64,000 bases of DNA from positions 57,992 to 121,991 of the forward strand of contig NZ_FODZ01000002.1 of assembly GCF_900110505.1 (NCBI RefSeq), written 5' to 3'. The position numbers and the translations under genes were made by a program. The stretch comes from Luteibacter sp. UNC138MFCol5.1 (GTDB lineage Bacteria; Pseudomonadota; Gammaproteobacteria; Xanthomonadales; Rhodanobacteraceae). Positions within the stretch are counted from its first letter, which is position 1, and the number at the start of each line of letters is the position of its first letter. The notes below the pieces were generated by a model that was not told where the DNA came from, did no database searches, and was given only the letters and a program-made list of their open reading frames with translations. Positions 17,622 through 25,960 of the stretch are shown piece after piece.

Positions 17622-18209
17622 TCAGGACGCCCTGCGCGCCCTTGTTTTAGCCGCCTTCCGGGCGGCGGTCTTCCTCACCGACGCACCCTTCGTCCGTGCC
17701 GCCTTCTTCGCCGCGGCCGACCGGCTGGAGGCCGTGCGCTTCGCCGCGCTCTTCCGTCCCTGCGCCGAAAGGGCACGCTTCGAGACCGACGAACTCCCTT
17801 CCCGCTTGAGCGCGCGGGTGCTCGCCTGCGAACGCGTGGCCGACTTCTTCCCCGTGGCCCGTTTGGCCGTCGCTTTCCGTGCAGCCGTTTTCTTCGTGGC
17901 GGTCTTGCGGCCCGCGGATTTCTTCGCCGTCGCCTTCTTGCCCGTGGCCTTCTTTGTCGCGGCGCGCGAATCCTGGGTCGCCTTCTTCTTTGTGGCCTTG
18001 CTGGCCGTCTTCGACGGCTTCGCCTTCACGCCGTCGCGCCTGGCCTTCGAGAGGCCGATGGCGATCGCCTGCTTCGCCGAGCGCGCGCCATGCTTGCCTT
18101 CGCGCACATGCTCGATTTCCTCGCGCACGTACTCGCCGGCCTGCGTCGAGGCCGACTTTCCTTCGCGCTTGTCCTTGCGTGCCCTGGCGGTGGTTTTCTT
18201 CTCAGGCAT
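17622..18209 (-). CDS. Histone-H1-like basic protein with DUF6496-type N-terminus
   Basis: This 195-residue protein has two parts. Residues about 15-65 form a small domain (REEIEHVREGKHGARSAKQAIAIGLSKARRDG) seen in DUF6496 proteins. The remaining 130 residues are an almost pure Lys/Ala/Arg/Ser/Thr tail with KKATA- and RKTA-type repeats, like eukaryotic histone H1 C-terminal tails and bacterial AlgP/Hc proteins. The tail is expected to bind DNA non-specifically and compact the nucleoid. The start is well supported by GGAGGAG upstream. A small proline-rich ORF lies 28 bp upstream on the same strand. Confidence 0.88.
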   Translation of the reverse strand: MPEKKTTARARKDKREGKSASTQAGEYVREEIEHVREGKHGARSAKQAIAIGLSKARRDGVKAKPSKTASKATKKKATQDSRAATKKATGKKATAKKSAGRKTATKKTAARKATAKRATGKKSATRSQASTRALKREGSSSVSKRALSAQGRKSAAKRTASSRSAAAKKAARTKGASVRKTAARKAAKTRARRAS

Positions 18210-18237
18210 GGTTTCGTTCTCCTCCGTGCCGGTGGAC

Positions 18238-18450
18238 TCAGGGAATGCGGATCGCGAGCGCCTCGGGCGCCTCGGGCGCCTCGGCCGGCGGCGTGCCGTC
18301 GTCTTCCGGCGTATCCGGGTGGGCCGGACGGTCCTGGGGCCGGTCGATGGACGGATTCTCGCCGGGCATCTCGGGCCGCGGCCGCGTCGGGGTTTCGTCG
18401 GGAATCACCGGCGAGCGGCCGGGTGTCTCGGGTACGAGCGGGCTTTGCAT
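18238..18450 (-). CDS. Small proline-rich acidic protein of unknown function
   Basis: This 70-residue ORF is rich in Pro, Glu and Asp (for example TPTRPRPEMPGENPS and PAEAPEAPEA) and is predicted to be disordered, with no membrane segment. It is acidic and sits 28 bp upstream of the strongly basic histone-like gene on the same strand, so the two may be co-expressed. Its ribosome site is weak. Composition alone could arise by chance in GC-rich DNA, so confidence is moderate. Confidence 0.5.
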   Translation of the reverse strand: MQSPLVPETPGRSPVIPDETPTRPRPEMPGENPSIDRPQDRPAHPDTPEDDGTPPAEAPEAPEALAIRIP

Positions 18451-18522
18451 CGCGTGGGTCGCCGTAGGTGTCGTCGGCGATGAGACTGCGCGGGGATGTG
18501 TGATGTATCCGTCTGTCCGGCG

Positions 18523-19869
18523 TCACGCCAGCCCGAACACCTGCGCCACCAGCCAGACGTTGGCGCAGGAGATCACGACGAACAGCAGCCACGCGGCGAC
18601 CGACACCAGGCGCGTGTTGGCGAAATCCCCCATCAGCGTGCGGTCGTCCGTGAAACGGATGAGCGGGTACATCGCGAACGGGAGCTGGATGCTCAGCACC
18701 ACCTGGCTCGCGATCAGCAGCTCGCCGATGGCGCGGTCGCCCATGGTCACCACGCCGATGAAGGCGGGAACGATCGCGAGACCGCGCGTGATCAGACGAC
18801 GCTGCCAGCACGGCAGCTTCCAGTGCAGGAAGCCGTCCATGATCACCTGACCGGCGATCGTTCCCGTGAACGTCGAGCTCTGGCCCGACGCGAAGAGGCC
18901 GATCGCGAAGGCCACGGCCGCGACGGTCGTACCCGCGATGGGCGCGAGCAGCTCGTAGGCGTCGCCGATGTCCGCGACGTCGGTGCGTCCCGTGCCGTGG
19001 AACGCGGCGGCGGAGACGATCAGGATCGCCGCGTTGATCAGCAGGGCGAGGCTCAGCGAGCCGATGGTGTCGACGCGCGTCAGTCGGATCGCGTCGCGCT
19101 TGCCCCGGATACCGGTCACGGCACGCGTCTGCACGACGGACGAATGCAGGTAGAGGTTGTGCGGCATGATCGTGGCACCCAGGATGCCGATCGCGAGGTA
19201 CAGCGGCTCCTGCGTGGAGACCGCATGCAGGGACGGCACGAAGCCCGCGGCGACCTGCGTCCAGTCCGGCCCCACGAGGAACAGCTGCACGACGAAGCAG
19301 ATGCCGATGGTGCCGACGAGCCCGAGGATGATCGCCTCGACGCGACGGAAACCCCTGCCCTGCAGCCCGAGCACGATGAAGGTGTCCAGCGCGGTGAGCG
19401 CCACGCCGACTGGCAGCGACACGCCGAAGAGCAGCTTGAACGCGAGCGCGCTGCCGAGCACTTCCGCGAGGTCGCACGAGATGATGGATATCTCGGCGAA
19501 AACCCACTGGAGGCGCCCGACGACTTTCGGATAGCGCTCGCTCGACAGGCGCGCGAGGTCCTTCTGCGTGGCGATGCCGAGGCGCGCGGCGAGGCACTGG
19601 AGCATCATCGCCGCCAGGCTCGAGAGGAGCACGACGAAAAGCAGGCGGTAACCGAAGCGCGAGCCGGCTTCGATGTCGGTCGCCCAGTTGCCGGGATCCA
19701 TGTAGCCGACGGACACGAGCAGCCCGGGCCCCGCGAACCGGAGCGCCTTCTTCCACCATGGCAGGTCGGCGGGGACGACGATGGACCCCGCCACTTCGGA
19801 CGGGCAGAACGGCGCGGTGGCCGTCTTGGGGAACGGGAACATGGTGCCATCGTAGCGGGATCCGCCCAT
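18523..19869 (-). CDS. mntH: Nramp-family proton/manganese symporter
   Basis: This protein of about 448 residues is an Nramp transporter with some eleven membrane helices. The family metal-binding motifs are present: GYMDPGNWATDIEAG in helix 1 and IMPHNLYLHSSVVQTR in helix 6. It imports Mn2+ (and other divalent metals) with protons across the inner membrane. The ATG at 19869 is preferred because GGAAGG precedes it; an ATG 9 codons inside is also possible. It is divergent from the flavodoxin-fold gene with 74 bp between them. No obvious MntR or Fur operator was identified. Confidence 0.93.
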   Translation of the reverse strand: MGGSRYDGTMFPFPKTATAPFCPSEVAGSIVVPADLPWWKKALRFAGPGLLVSVGYMDPGNWATDIEAGSRFGYRLLFVVLLSSLAAMMLQCLAARLGIATQKDLARLSSERYPKVVGRLQWVFAEISIISCDLAEVLGSALAFKLLFGVSLPVGVALTALDTFIVLGLQGRGFRRVEAIILGLVGTIGICFVVQLFLVGPDWTQVAAGFVPSLHAVSTQEPLYLAIGILGATIMPHNLYLHSSVVQTRAVTGIRGKRDAIRLTRVDTIGSLSLALLINAAILIVSAAAFHGTGRTDVADIGDAYELLAPIAGTTVAAVAFAIGLFASGQSSTFTGTIAGQVIMDGFLHWKLPCWQRRLITRGLAIVPAFIGVVTMGDRAIGELLIASQVVLSIQLPFAMYPLIRFTDDRTLMGDFANTRLVSVAAWLLFVVISCANVWLVAQVFGLA

Positions 19870-19943
19870 CGCGTATGCACCTTCCCGCGACGCCGGTTGC
19901 ACGCCCGTGCTCTGACGATCGGTGTTTTGCCGGAGAGACCGTC

Positions 19944-20561
19944 ATGACGCTCAAAGCCCTTGGACTCAACTGCACGCTCGCGCCGTCGCCGAAACCCTCC
20001 TCGTCGCAGAAGCTGCTCGACCAGCTGTTCGACGCCCTGAAGAAGCGTGGCGTCGAGACCGAGAGCCTTCGCCTCGTGGACCTCGACATCAAGCCGGGCG
20101 TGAGTCATGACGAAGGCGGTGGCGACGAATGGCCTAAGGTGCGCGAGCGGATCATGGCCAGCGACATCCTCGTGATGGTCACGCCGATCTGGGTCGGGCA
20201 GCCATCCAGCATCGCGAAGCGCGTGCTGGAACGGCTCGACGCGATCCTCGGCGACATCGGCGACGACGGGCGTTACCCGACCTTCGGCAAGGTGGCGATG
20301 GTCGGCGTCGTCGGCAACGAAGACGGCGCGCACCACGTCTCGGCCGAGCTCTATCAGGGTCTCGCCGACTTCGGGTTCACCATCCCGGCGGGAAGTTCCG
20401 CGTACTGGGTCGGCGAGGCGATGGGCTCGACCAATTACATCGACCTGAAGGAGACGCCGGAGAACGTCGCCAAGACGATCGAGACGCTCGCGTCGAACGC
20501 CGCCCACCTCGCGGGCCTGCTGAAGGCCTCGAACTATCCCGCGCCATTGAAAGGCGGGTGA
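19944..20561 (+). CDS. Flavodoxin-fold NAD(P)H-dependent FMN reductase-like protein
   Basis: This 205-residue protein starts with a beta strand and phosphate-binding loop (ALGLNCTLAPSPKPSSSQKLLDQL). It continues with VTPIWVGQPSSIAKRVLERLD and VGNEDGAHHVSAELYQGLADFGF, the pattern of the NADPH-dependent FMN reductase / flavodoxin superfamily. It probably reduces a small acceptor with bound FMN; the substrate is unknown. The ATG follows CGGAGAG. It is divergent from mntH and upstream of the csbD-type gene, which appears to have its own start region. Confidence 0.87.
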   Translation: MTLKALGLNCTLAPSPKPSSSQKLLDQLFDALKKRGVETESLRLVDLDIKPGVSHDEGGGDEWPKVRERIMASDILVMVTPIWVGQPSSIAKRVLERLDAILGDIGDDGRYPTFGKVAMVGVVGNEDGAHHVSAELYQGLADFGFTIPAGSSAYWVGEAMGSTNYIDLKETPENVAKTIETLASNAAHLAGLLKASNYPAPLKGG

Positions 20562-20653
20562 ACGACGGCGCACATGCGCTTCACGTTCCTGTAAGCCCGG
20601 AACCTCTTACATCGGCACCCTGCGAACGACGCAGAACCAGACAGGAGAACACC

Positions 20654-20839
20654 ATGGACAAAAACCGCACCGAAGGCATGAAACACGAAGTCAAGGGCGC
20701 CGTGAAGGAAGTGGTCGGCAAGGTCACCGGCGACCACACGAAGCAGGCGGCCGGCAACATCGAAAAGAACGCCGGCAAGGTCCAGAAGGAAGTGGGCAAG
20801 GCCGCGGACAAGGCGCGCGACGCCGATCGTCGCCATTGA
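20654..20839 (+). CDS. CsbD-family stress-response protein
   Basis: This 61-residue hydrophilic protein, rich in Lys, Ala, Gly and Glu, has the CsbD pattern: an N-terminal Asn/Arg segment, then GMKHEVKGAVKEVVGKVTGD and a charged amphipathic remainder. CsbD proteins accumulate under general stress in many bacteria (sigma-B in Bacillus); their mechanism is not known. A strong AGGAGAAC ribosome site and a strong terminator right after the stop indicate high expression as a single gene. Confidence 0.92.
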   Translation: MDKNRTEGMKHEVKGAVKEVVGKVTGDHTKQAAGNIEKNAGKVQKEVGKAADKARDADRRH

Positions 20840-20844
20840 TGAAG

Positions 20845-20880
20845 AAAGCCGCGGGAGCCCAGGCTCCCGCGGCTTTTTCT
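20845..20880 (+). terminator. Strong intrinsic terminator after the csbD-type gene
   Basis: A perfect 12-bp stem GCCGCGGGAGCC / GGCTCCCGCGGC (20848-20859 with 20862-20873) and two-base centre is followed by TTTTTCT. Confidence 0.93.
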
Positions 20881-20886
20881 TGCCTG

Positions 20887-20954
20887 GTAGGAGCGCACCT
20901 GGGCGCGATCGGGGGTTTGCCGCAATTCCCCATCGCGCCCAGGTGCGCTCCTAC
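20887..20954. repeat. GTAGGAGCGC-type palindromic repeat
   Basis: The inverted pair begins GTAGGAGCGCACCTGGGCGC at 20887 and ends with its near complement at 20954. This variant, with CACCTGGGCGCGAT, is shared with 42403-42470 and differs from the CGCCCTGCGCGCGACA variant at 7155 and 60982. It lies between the csbD terminator and a tiny membrane-protein gene. Confidence 0.85.
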
Positions 20955-20964
20955 GGCTTACGCA

Positions 20965-21090
20965 TCACGTGCAACCGCGGACTAGGAAGATCAGCAGCAG
21001 CACCGGGATGGGAATGCCGAGGATCCAGAGCAGTATGTAGCCGATGGCGCCTCGCTGCTTACCGGTAACCGGGGTGTTTTCGTCGTTCAT
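20965..21090 (-). CDS. 41-residue single-pass membrane protein
   Basis: A very small protein has a polar N-terminus (MNDENTPVTGKQRG) and one strongly hydrophobic helix (AIGYILLWILGIPIPVLLLIFLV) ending RGCT. A GGGAGGGA ribosome site sits just upstream of the ATG, which supports it as a real gene. Small proteins of this type (helix with paired Pro and a C-terminal Arg-Gly-Cys) are widespread in Proteobacteria without known function. It would lie in the inner membrane. Confidence 0.8.
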   Translation of the reverse strand: MNDENTPVTGKQRGAIGYILLWILGIPIPVLLLIFLVRGCT

Positions 21091-21239
21091 GCGATGTCCC
21101 TCCCTTGCGTGGATTTGCGCCAAGGGTCCGTGCGGGAACGTGGATCGGGCGTGACAACGGCGACACGAAGATTTTCGCAACGACATCGCCTTCGCAGGTC
21201 GTGCATTATTCCGGCACGGTCCCCGTCGAAGGAAACACC

Positions 21240-22601
21240 ATGTCCCGACTTCGTCCCACCCTCCTCTTCCTCGCACTCACGGCGGCTGGCGGCACGCACG
21301 CCGCCACCGTGATCCGCGGCGCGACGGTGATCGACGGCACCGGCGCGGCGCCGATGCGCGACGTGACCCTCGTGATCAACGGCGACCGGATCTCCCTCAT
21401 GGGCCCCGGCCTGCGCGCGAAGATGCCCGCCGATACGAAGGTTGTCGATTACACGGGCAAGACGATCATCCCGGGCATCATCTCCGATCATTCGCACGTC
21501 GGTTCGGTCGACGGCACGCGGAGCGGCCTTCCCGCGCTCTACAACCGCGACAACATCCTGCGCCAGCTGAAACAGTGGCAGGCCTATGGCGTGACCACGG
21601 TCACCTCGCTCGGCGTGAACGTGCCGGCCGTGTTCTATCCGTTGCGCGCCGAACTGCATGCCGGCAAGGCGCCGGGCTCCGATCTGTTCGGCGCCGACCG
21701 CGGCATCGGCGTGCCCAACGGCGCGCCGCCCGCGAAGATGATGAAGGCGGGACCCGACCAGCTCGACCGCCCCGGGACGCCGGATCAGGCGCGGGCCGCC
21801 GTCGACGCGGCCGCCGGCCGGGGCACCGACCTGATCAAGATCTGGCTCGACGACTTCAACGGCAGCCTGCCGGTGAAGATGAAGCCGGAGATCTGGCGCG
21901 CGGTGATCGCCGAGGCGCACGCGAAAGGATTGCGCGTCGCCGCGCACGTCTATTACCTGGAGGACGCGCGCCGCCTGGTCGACGACGGCGTCGACATCCT
22001 CGCGCACGGCGTGCGCGACCAACCCGTGGACGCGGGCTTCGTCGGGGCGATGAAGCGCCACGGCACGTGGTACGTCGCCACGCTCGACCTCAACGAGGCC
22101 GCCTACATCTATGCCCGGCATCCCGCGTGGATGGACCGCCCCTTCTTCACGCACGCCGTGCAGCCGGACCTCGCGCGCCAGTTCGCGGATCCCGCCTGGC
22201 GTGACCGTGTCCAGGGCGACGGCGCGACGAAGACGAACGAAGACGCCCTCCAGGTGAACCTGAAGAACCTCAAGACGCTCTACGACGCGGGCGTGAACAT
22301 CGGCTTCGGCACCGACTCGGGCGCCATGCCCTTGCGCATTCCGGGCGTCGCGGAACATCGCGAGCTCGCGCTCATGGTCGACGCCGGCCTCACGCCGCTG
22401 CAGGCCATACAAGTGGCGACACAGCGCGCGGCCGCCCTGCTCCGCCTGGACGATCGCGGCGTCCTCGCCAACGGCAAACGCGCGGACTTCGTGGTGCTCG
22501 ACGACGATCCGTCGAAAGACATCGAGGCCACCACCAGCATCCACGCGGTCTGGGAACGCGGCCAGCAGGTGTCGGGACCGGTGGCGTCGTTCAGGCCTTG
22601 A
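21240..22601 (+). CDS. Secreted amidohydrolase-family metal hydrolase
   Basis: This 453-residue precursor has a signal peptide MSRLRPTLLFLALTAAGGTHA and the composite amidohydrolase fold: TVIRGATVIDGTG, then the metal motif SDHSHVG (HxH), later GLRVAAHVYYLEDAR and DILAHGVRDQP, and the final Asp in GFGTDSGAM. The C-terminal ADFVVLDDDPSKDI closes the small beta domain. Relatives include imidazolonepropionase- and prolidase-like enzymes; the substrate here is unknown and probably periplasmic. The ATG has GAAGGAAAC upstream. The hybrid kinase gene follows directly, so the two may form an operon. Confidence 0.9.
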   Translation: MSRLRPTLLFLALTAAGGTHAATVIRGATVIDGTGAAPMRDVTLVINGDRISLMGPGLRAKMPADTKVVDYTGKTIIPGIISDHSHVGSVDGTRSGLPALYNRDNILRQLKQWQAYGVTTVTSLGVNVPAVFYPLRAELHAGKAPGSDLFGADRGIGVPNGAPPAKMMKAGPDQLDRPGTPDQARAAVDAAAGRGTDLIKIWLDDFNGSLPVKMKPEIWRAVIAEAHAKGLRVAAHVYYLEDARRLVDDGVDILAHGVRDQPVDAGFVGAMKRHGTWYVATLDLNEAAYIYARHPAWMDRPFFTHAVQPDLARQFADPAWRDRVQGDGATKTNEDALQVNLKNLKTLYDAGVNIGFGTDSGAMPLRIPGVAEHRELALMVDAGLTPLQAIQVATQRAAALLRLDDRGVLANGKRADFVVLDDDPSKDIEATTSIHAVWERGQQVSGPVASFRP

Positions 22602-22603
22602 GC

Positions 22604-24619
22604 ATGTCCACACCGACGCACTCCGATCCATTCGCGTTCCTGCCGGTCGATTCGCCGACGGCCGGCGAGATCCGCGCGTTTCCGTGGAGTGGCACGCCGC
22701 TGGGTGCTGTCGAAGGGTGGCCCGCCGCGCTGCGCAGCATGCTCGCGACGATGATGGACACTCCCCAGCCGATGTTCATCTCCGTCGAGCCCGGCCAGCT
22801 GTTCTTTTTCAACGATCCGTATCGGCCGATCCTCGGTCACCGCCTGCAGGGCGCCATCGGCCGTCGCTTCGACGAACTGTGGGGCGACGTATGGGACGCC
22901 GTGTCGGAACATGTCGACGCCGCCATGGCGGGCCGGGGCAGCATGCATCGCGACCTGCCCCTGACGATGACCCGGTATGGCTTTCCCGAGGACACCTGGT
23001 GGACCTTCTCGTACGCGCCCCTGCGCGACGAGGAGGGCCGGATCTTCGGCATGGTGGCGGTGACCAACGAGACCACGCGAGGCGTGCGGTCGGCGGTGGC
23101 GCTACGCGAGCTGAACGCGTCGCTCGAGCGCGAGATCGATGCGCGGACGCGTGAGCGCGACCAGATCTGGGCCATCTCGCGCGACCTGTACGTGGTGATG
23201 GGGCGCGACGGCCACTACCGTAACGTGAATCCGGCCTGGGCGAACGAGTTGGGTCACGACCTCGCCGATGTCGTCGGCATGGGCTTCGAGGAACTGGTCC
23301 ATCCCGACGACATGGCGCGCGCGACCGACGCCGTATCCCAACTGCTCGACGGCGATGTCGTCGAGGATCTGGAAGTACGCATCCGCGCCCACGACGGCAG
23401 CTACCGCTGGTTCGCCTGGACCTGCGTACCCGACGGCGACGTCGTGTACGGCATGGGCCGCGATGTCGAGCGCCGCCGCGAAATGGAGGACCAGTGGCGA
23501 CATGCGCAGAAGCTGGAAGCGCTGGGCCGGCTGACGGGCGGCATCGCGCACGATTTCAACAACATCCTGGGCGGCATCGGCGGCGCCATCGAAGTCGTCA
23601 CCGAACGGTTGGCGAGTGGCCGCGCCGACAACGTCCAGCGCATGCTCGACGCCGCGGCCGGCGCGGTGAAACGCGCCGCGGGGCTGACGCACCGTCTGCT
23701 CGCGTACTCACGGCAACAGGCGCTCTCGCTGTCCGACGTGGACGCGAACCTGATCGTCCGCGGTCTCGACCTGCTGCTTCGCCCCCTGCTGGGCGAGCAG
23801 GTGTCGATCGTACTGCGCACGCAGTCCGACCTCTGGCGCACGCTGTCCGACGCGAGCCAGCTGGAGAGCGCGATCCTCAACCTCGCCATCAACGCGCGCG
23901 ATGCCATGCCGCAAGGCGGCCAGCTGGGGATCGTCACGCGCAACGCCCCCTGCACGGACATCGGCGACGGTGCGGCCGATTACGTGGTCGTCTCGGTCAC
24001 CGACACCGGCACAGGCATGTCCCGGGCCACCGCCGAAAAGGCCTTCGATCCCTTCTTCACGACGAAGGCGATCGGACAGGGAACAGGGCTGGGGCTCTCG
24101 ATGGTGGACGGCTTCGCGCGCCAGACGGGTGGTCGCGCCATCATCGACTCCAGGCCGGGCGCGGGAACGACCGTGAGCCTCTGGCTCCCGCGACACCTCG
24201 GCGAGGCCTCCGTCGCGCACACCCATGACGTCGAACGGCAGGATGGCTCGGGCCGCCGCGTCCTGCTCGTGGAAGACGAGCAGATGCTGCGCTCGATCGC
24301 CTGCGAGGTGCTCGAGGAAAGCGGCTACGAGGTCGATGCGTGCGCGGACGCCTCCGAAGCGCTCGGAAAGCTGCACGCAGGCAGGACACCGGACATCCTG
24401 GTCACCGACATCGGCCTCCCGGGCATGGACGGACACCAGCTCGCCCGCGCCATGCGCGAGATGCATCCCCGGGTCCCGGTGCTCTACATCACCGGATACG
24501 CATGGGACGCCTTCGCGGATACGCCCCACCTGCCCGAGCGGACGGCCCTGCTCAGCAAGCCGTTCTCCTTGCAGGCGCTGACCGGCTCCATCGCCGAACT
24601 GCTCCGGACGGCGCCCTAA
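22604..24619 (+). CDS. Orphan hybrid histidine kinase with PAS domains and receiver
   Basis: This 671-residue cytoplasmic protein carries two PAS-like domains (about 30-165 and 195-290; the second contains GHYRNVNPAWANELGHDL). A histidine kinase core has phospho-acceptor H316 in GGIAHDFNN and ATPase motifs NLAINARDAM and DTGTGM. A C-terminal receiver has predicted phospho-acceptor D602 (VTDIGLPGMDG). The HDFNN box places it in the HWE-free, PAS-hybrid group common in soil bacteria. No membrane segment or cognate regulator is adjacent, so its output is unknown. A TTG at 22598 overlapping the previous stop is an alternative start. Confidence 0.9.
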   Translation: MSTPTHSDPFAFLPVDSPTAGEIRAFPWSGTPLGAVEGWPAALRSMLATMMDTPQPMFISVEPGQLFFFNDPYRPILGHRLQGAIGRRFDELWGDVWDAVSEHVDAAMAGRGSMHRDLPLTMTRYGFPEDTWWTFSYAPLRDEEGRIFGMVAVTNETTRGVRSAVALRELNASLEREIDARTRERDQIWAISRDLYVVMGRDGHYRNVNPAWANELGHDLADVVGMGFEELVHPDDMARATDAVSQLLDGDVVEDLEVRIRAHDGSYRWFAWTCVPDGDVVYGMGRDVERRREMEDQWRHAQKLEALGRLTGGIAHDFNNILGGIGGAIEVVTERLASGRADNVQRMLDAAAGAVKRAAGLTHRLLAYSRQQALSLSDVDANLIVRGLDLLLRPLLGEQVSIVLRTQSDLWRTLSDASQLESAILNLAINARDAMPQGGQLGIVTRNAPCTDIGDGAADYVVVSVTDTGTGMSRATAEKAFDPFFTTKAIGQGTGLGLSMVDGFARQTGGRAIIDSRPGAGTTVSLWLPRHLGEASVAHTHDVERQDGSGRRVLLVEDEQMLRSIACEVLEESGYEVDACADASEALGKLHAGRTPDILVTDIGLPGMDGHQLARAMREMHPRVPVLYITGYAWDAFADTPHLPERTALLSKPFSLQALTGSIAELLRTAP

Positions 24620-24684
24620 CGCCGGTCTTCCATTCCCTTGACCCTATGCCGGGGACACTCGCGGCACGCCTGGAGGATCGAAGG

Positions 24685-24834
24685 ATGAACCGTTCGCGCT
24701 ACTACGCCGTGATCGCCCTCATCGTCGCGATGATCGCGATCTTCGTGGTGGGTGCGATCCACAAGGGCGGTCCCGCAGGCGACGAGCCGGACGACGGCGC
24801 GCGCGCACCCTCGTCGCAGCCGGCGGCGCGTTAG
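24685..24834 (+). CDS. 49-residue membrane-anchored small protein
   Basis: A short ORF has a strong ribosome region (GGAGGATCGAAGG) directly before the ATG. The product has one N-terminal helix (YYAVIALIVAMIAIFVVGAI) and a polar, Asp/Ala/Ser-rich tail. It is probably an inner-membrane protein of unknown role. Its stop codon overlaps the stop of a minus-strand small ORF. Confidence 0.65.
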   Translation: MNRSRYYAVIALIVAMIAIFVVGAIHKGGPAGDEPDDGARAPSSQPAAR

Positions 24835-25001
24835 GCGGTTTCGGTCTCGTCCGGCGACCGGGCGGCGTCGTGTGCCACGGCCGCTCGCTGCATGGCGAGC
24901 AGGAAGCCCGTGCCGTAGCGCATCATGAAAGGCGCGACGCTCCCGGGGACGAAGCCCTCGGGCAGCACCGGGCTGACGGACTCCTCCATCGGCGCGGTCA
25001 T
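24831..25001 (-). CDS. Hypothetical 56-residue protein
   Basis: A small minus-strand frame reads MTAPMEESVSPVLPEGFVP, then a segment with FMMRYGTGFLLAMQRAA, and ends DETETA. AGGGGGC lies upstream of the ATG. Its stop overlaps the plus-strand 49-residue gene by 3 bp. The amino-acid mix looks protein-like rather than the Arg/Ala-rich composition of antisense frames here, but there is no recognised family. Confidence 0.45.
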   Translation of the reverse strand: MTAPMEESVSPVLPEGFVPGSVAPFMMRYGTGFLLAMQRAAVAHDAARSPDETETA

Positions 25002-25110
25002 GCGGCGCCCCCTGCCGGATGGCTCGGGTCGTGGAAAAGAACGGTCGGACGATAGAACGTGGATCGACGTGCCATGGCCTCTACGGCCCCCTGTACTGAA
25101 TCCCCCAAAC

Positions 25111-25124
25111 GCCGTAACTACGGC
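25111..25124. promoter_or_regulatory. Perfect small palindrome upstream of the FNR-type gene
   Basis: GCCGTAACTACGGC has 6-bp arms and a two-base centre and lies about 130 bp before the regulator gene. It could be an operator, but it does not match the FNR box TTGAT-N4-ATCAA. Confidence 0.2.
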
Positions 25125-25255
25125 AATTGCATGACCGCGTCAAGACACCCACCGGGTCGGGACGGCATGCGGCATAACGGCGCATCGCGCTGACGAGCCC
25201 GGAGCGTGTCGGCCCCGGCTCCTACAATGGGCCCAACGCAGCGCGAGGAATCACC

Positions 25256-25960
25256 GTGCTCCCGGAACGCCCATCGACGACACCCCGTCCGCCAAGCTGC
25301 AACGACGCCTGCCGGCACGCGCACCGCTGCGATGCGACGCGAAGCGAGGAGCCCGCGCTGCTCGCGATGCGCCCCTCCGTCGAGCGCGTGGGCCCGTTCT
25401 TCGACGGCGACCGGCTCGTGCAGCCGGAAGCACCCCACCGCGCCGCGTTCGCGGTGCTTTCCGGACTCGCGATGACCGTGGCCGCCGGACGGGTGGTCGC
25501 GTTCCATCTGCCGGGGGAACTGTTCGCGCTCGACGTGGCCCGTTCCCAGACCCACGGCGCATCGGTGGTGGCCGTCGGCAAGACCTGGTTCTGCCGCTTT
25601 CCTCGCGCCGCCACCGACGCGCTGTGCGAACACGGCGGCACCGCGGCAAGGTACCTTCGGGCGCTGCGCCGCCGCGAGCGCCACGTGGAGCCCCGGTACC
25701 CCGACGGCCCCGCCGCCGAGCGCCTGCGCGGCTTCCTCGCCGACCTGGTGGAACGCCGCCGACGCATCGAGGGACCGGCGACGTTCGTCCCGCTTCCGAT
25801 GTCGCGCGAGGACATCGGCTCCTACCTCGGCATGAGCGCCGCGACGGTCACCCGCATGCTGGCGAAACTGCGCGCCGCGGGCGCCATCGCGATCCGCGCG
25901 GACGGCGTCGACGTCCTCGATGCCGAGGCGATCACAGCTTCACCCTTACGCCCAGCGTGA
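25256..25960 (+). CDS. FNR/CRP-family transcriptional regulator, probable Fe-S type
   Basis: This 234-residue protein has a cyclic-nucleotide-binding-fold N-terminal domain (FHLPGELFALD matches the E. coli FNR block) and a C-terminal helix-turn-helix (SREDIGSYLGMSAATVTRML). N-terminal cysteines C15, C19 and C25 plus C113 in WFCRF line up with the positions that bind the oxygen-sensing 4Fe-4S cluster in FNR, though the first spacing is x3 rather than x2. Oxygen sensing is therefore an inference. The GTG start has AGGA upstream. Its 3' end overlaps the receptor gene by 29 bp in opposite orientation. Confidence 0.87.
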   Translation: MLPERPSTTPRPPSCNDACRHAHRCDATRSEEPALLAMRPSVERVGPFFDGDRLVQPEAPHRAAFAVLSGLAMTVAAGRVVAFHLPGELFALDVARSQTHGASVVAVGKTWFCRFPRAATDALCEHGGTAARYLRALRRRERHVEPRYPDGPAAERLRGFLADLVERRRRIEGPATFVPLPMSREDIGSYLGMSAATVTRMLAKLRAAGAIAIRADGVDVLDAEAITASPLRPA

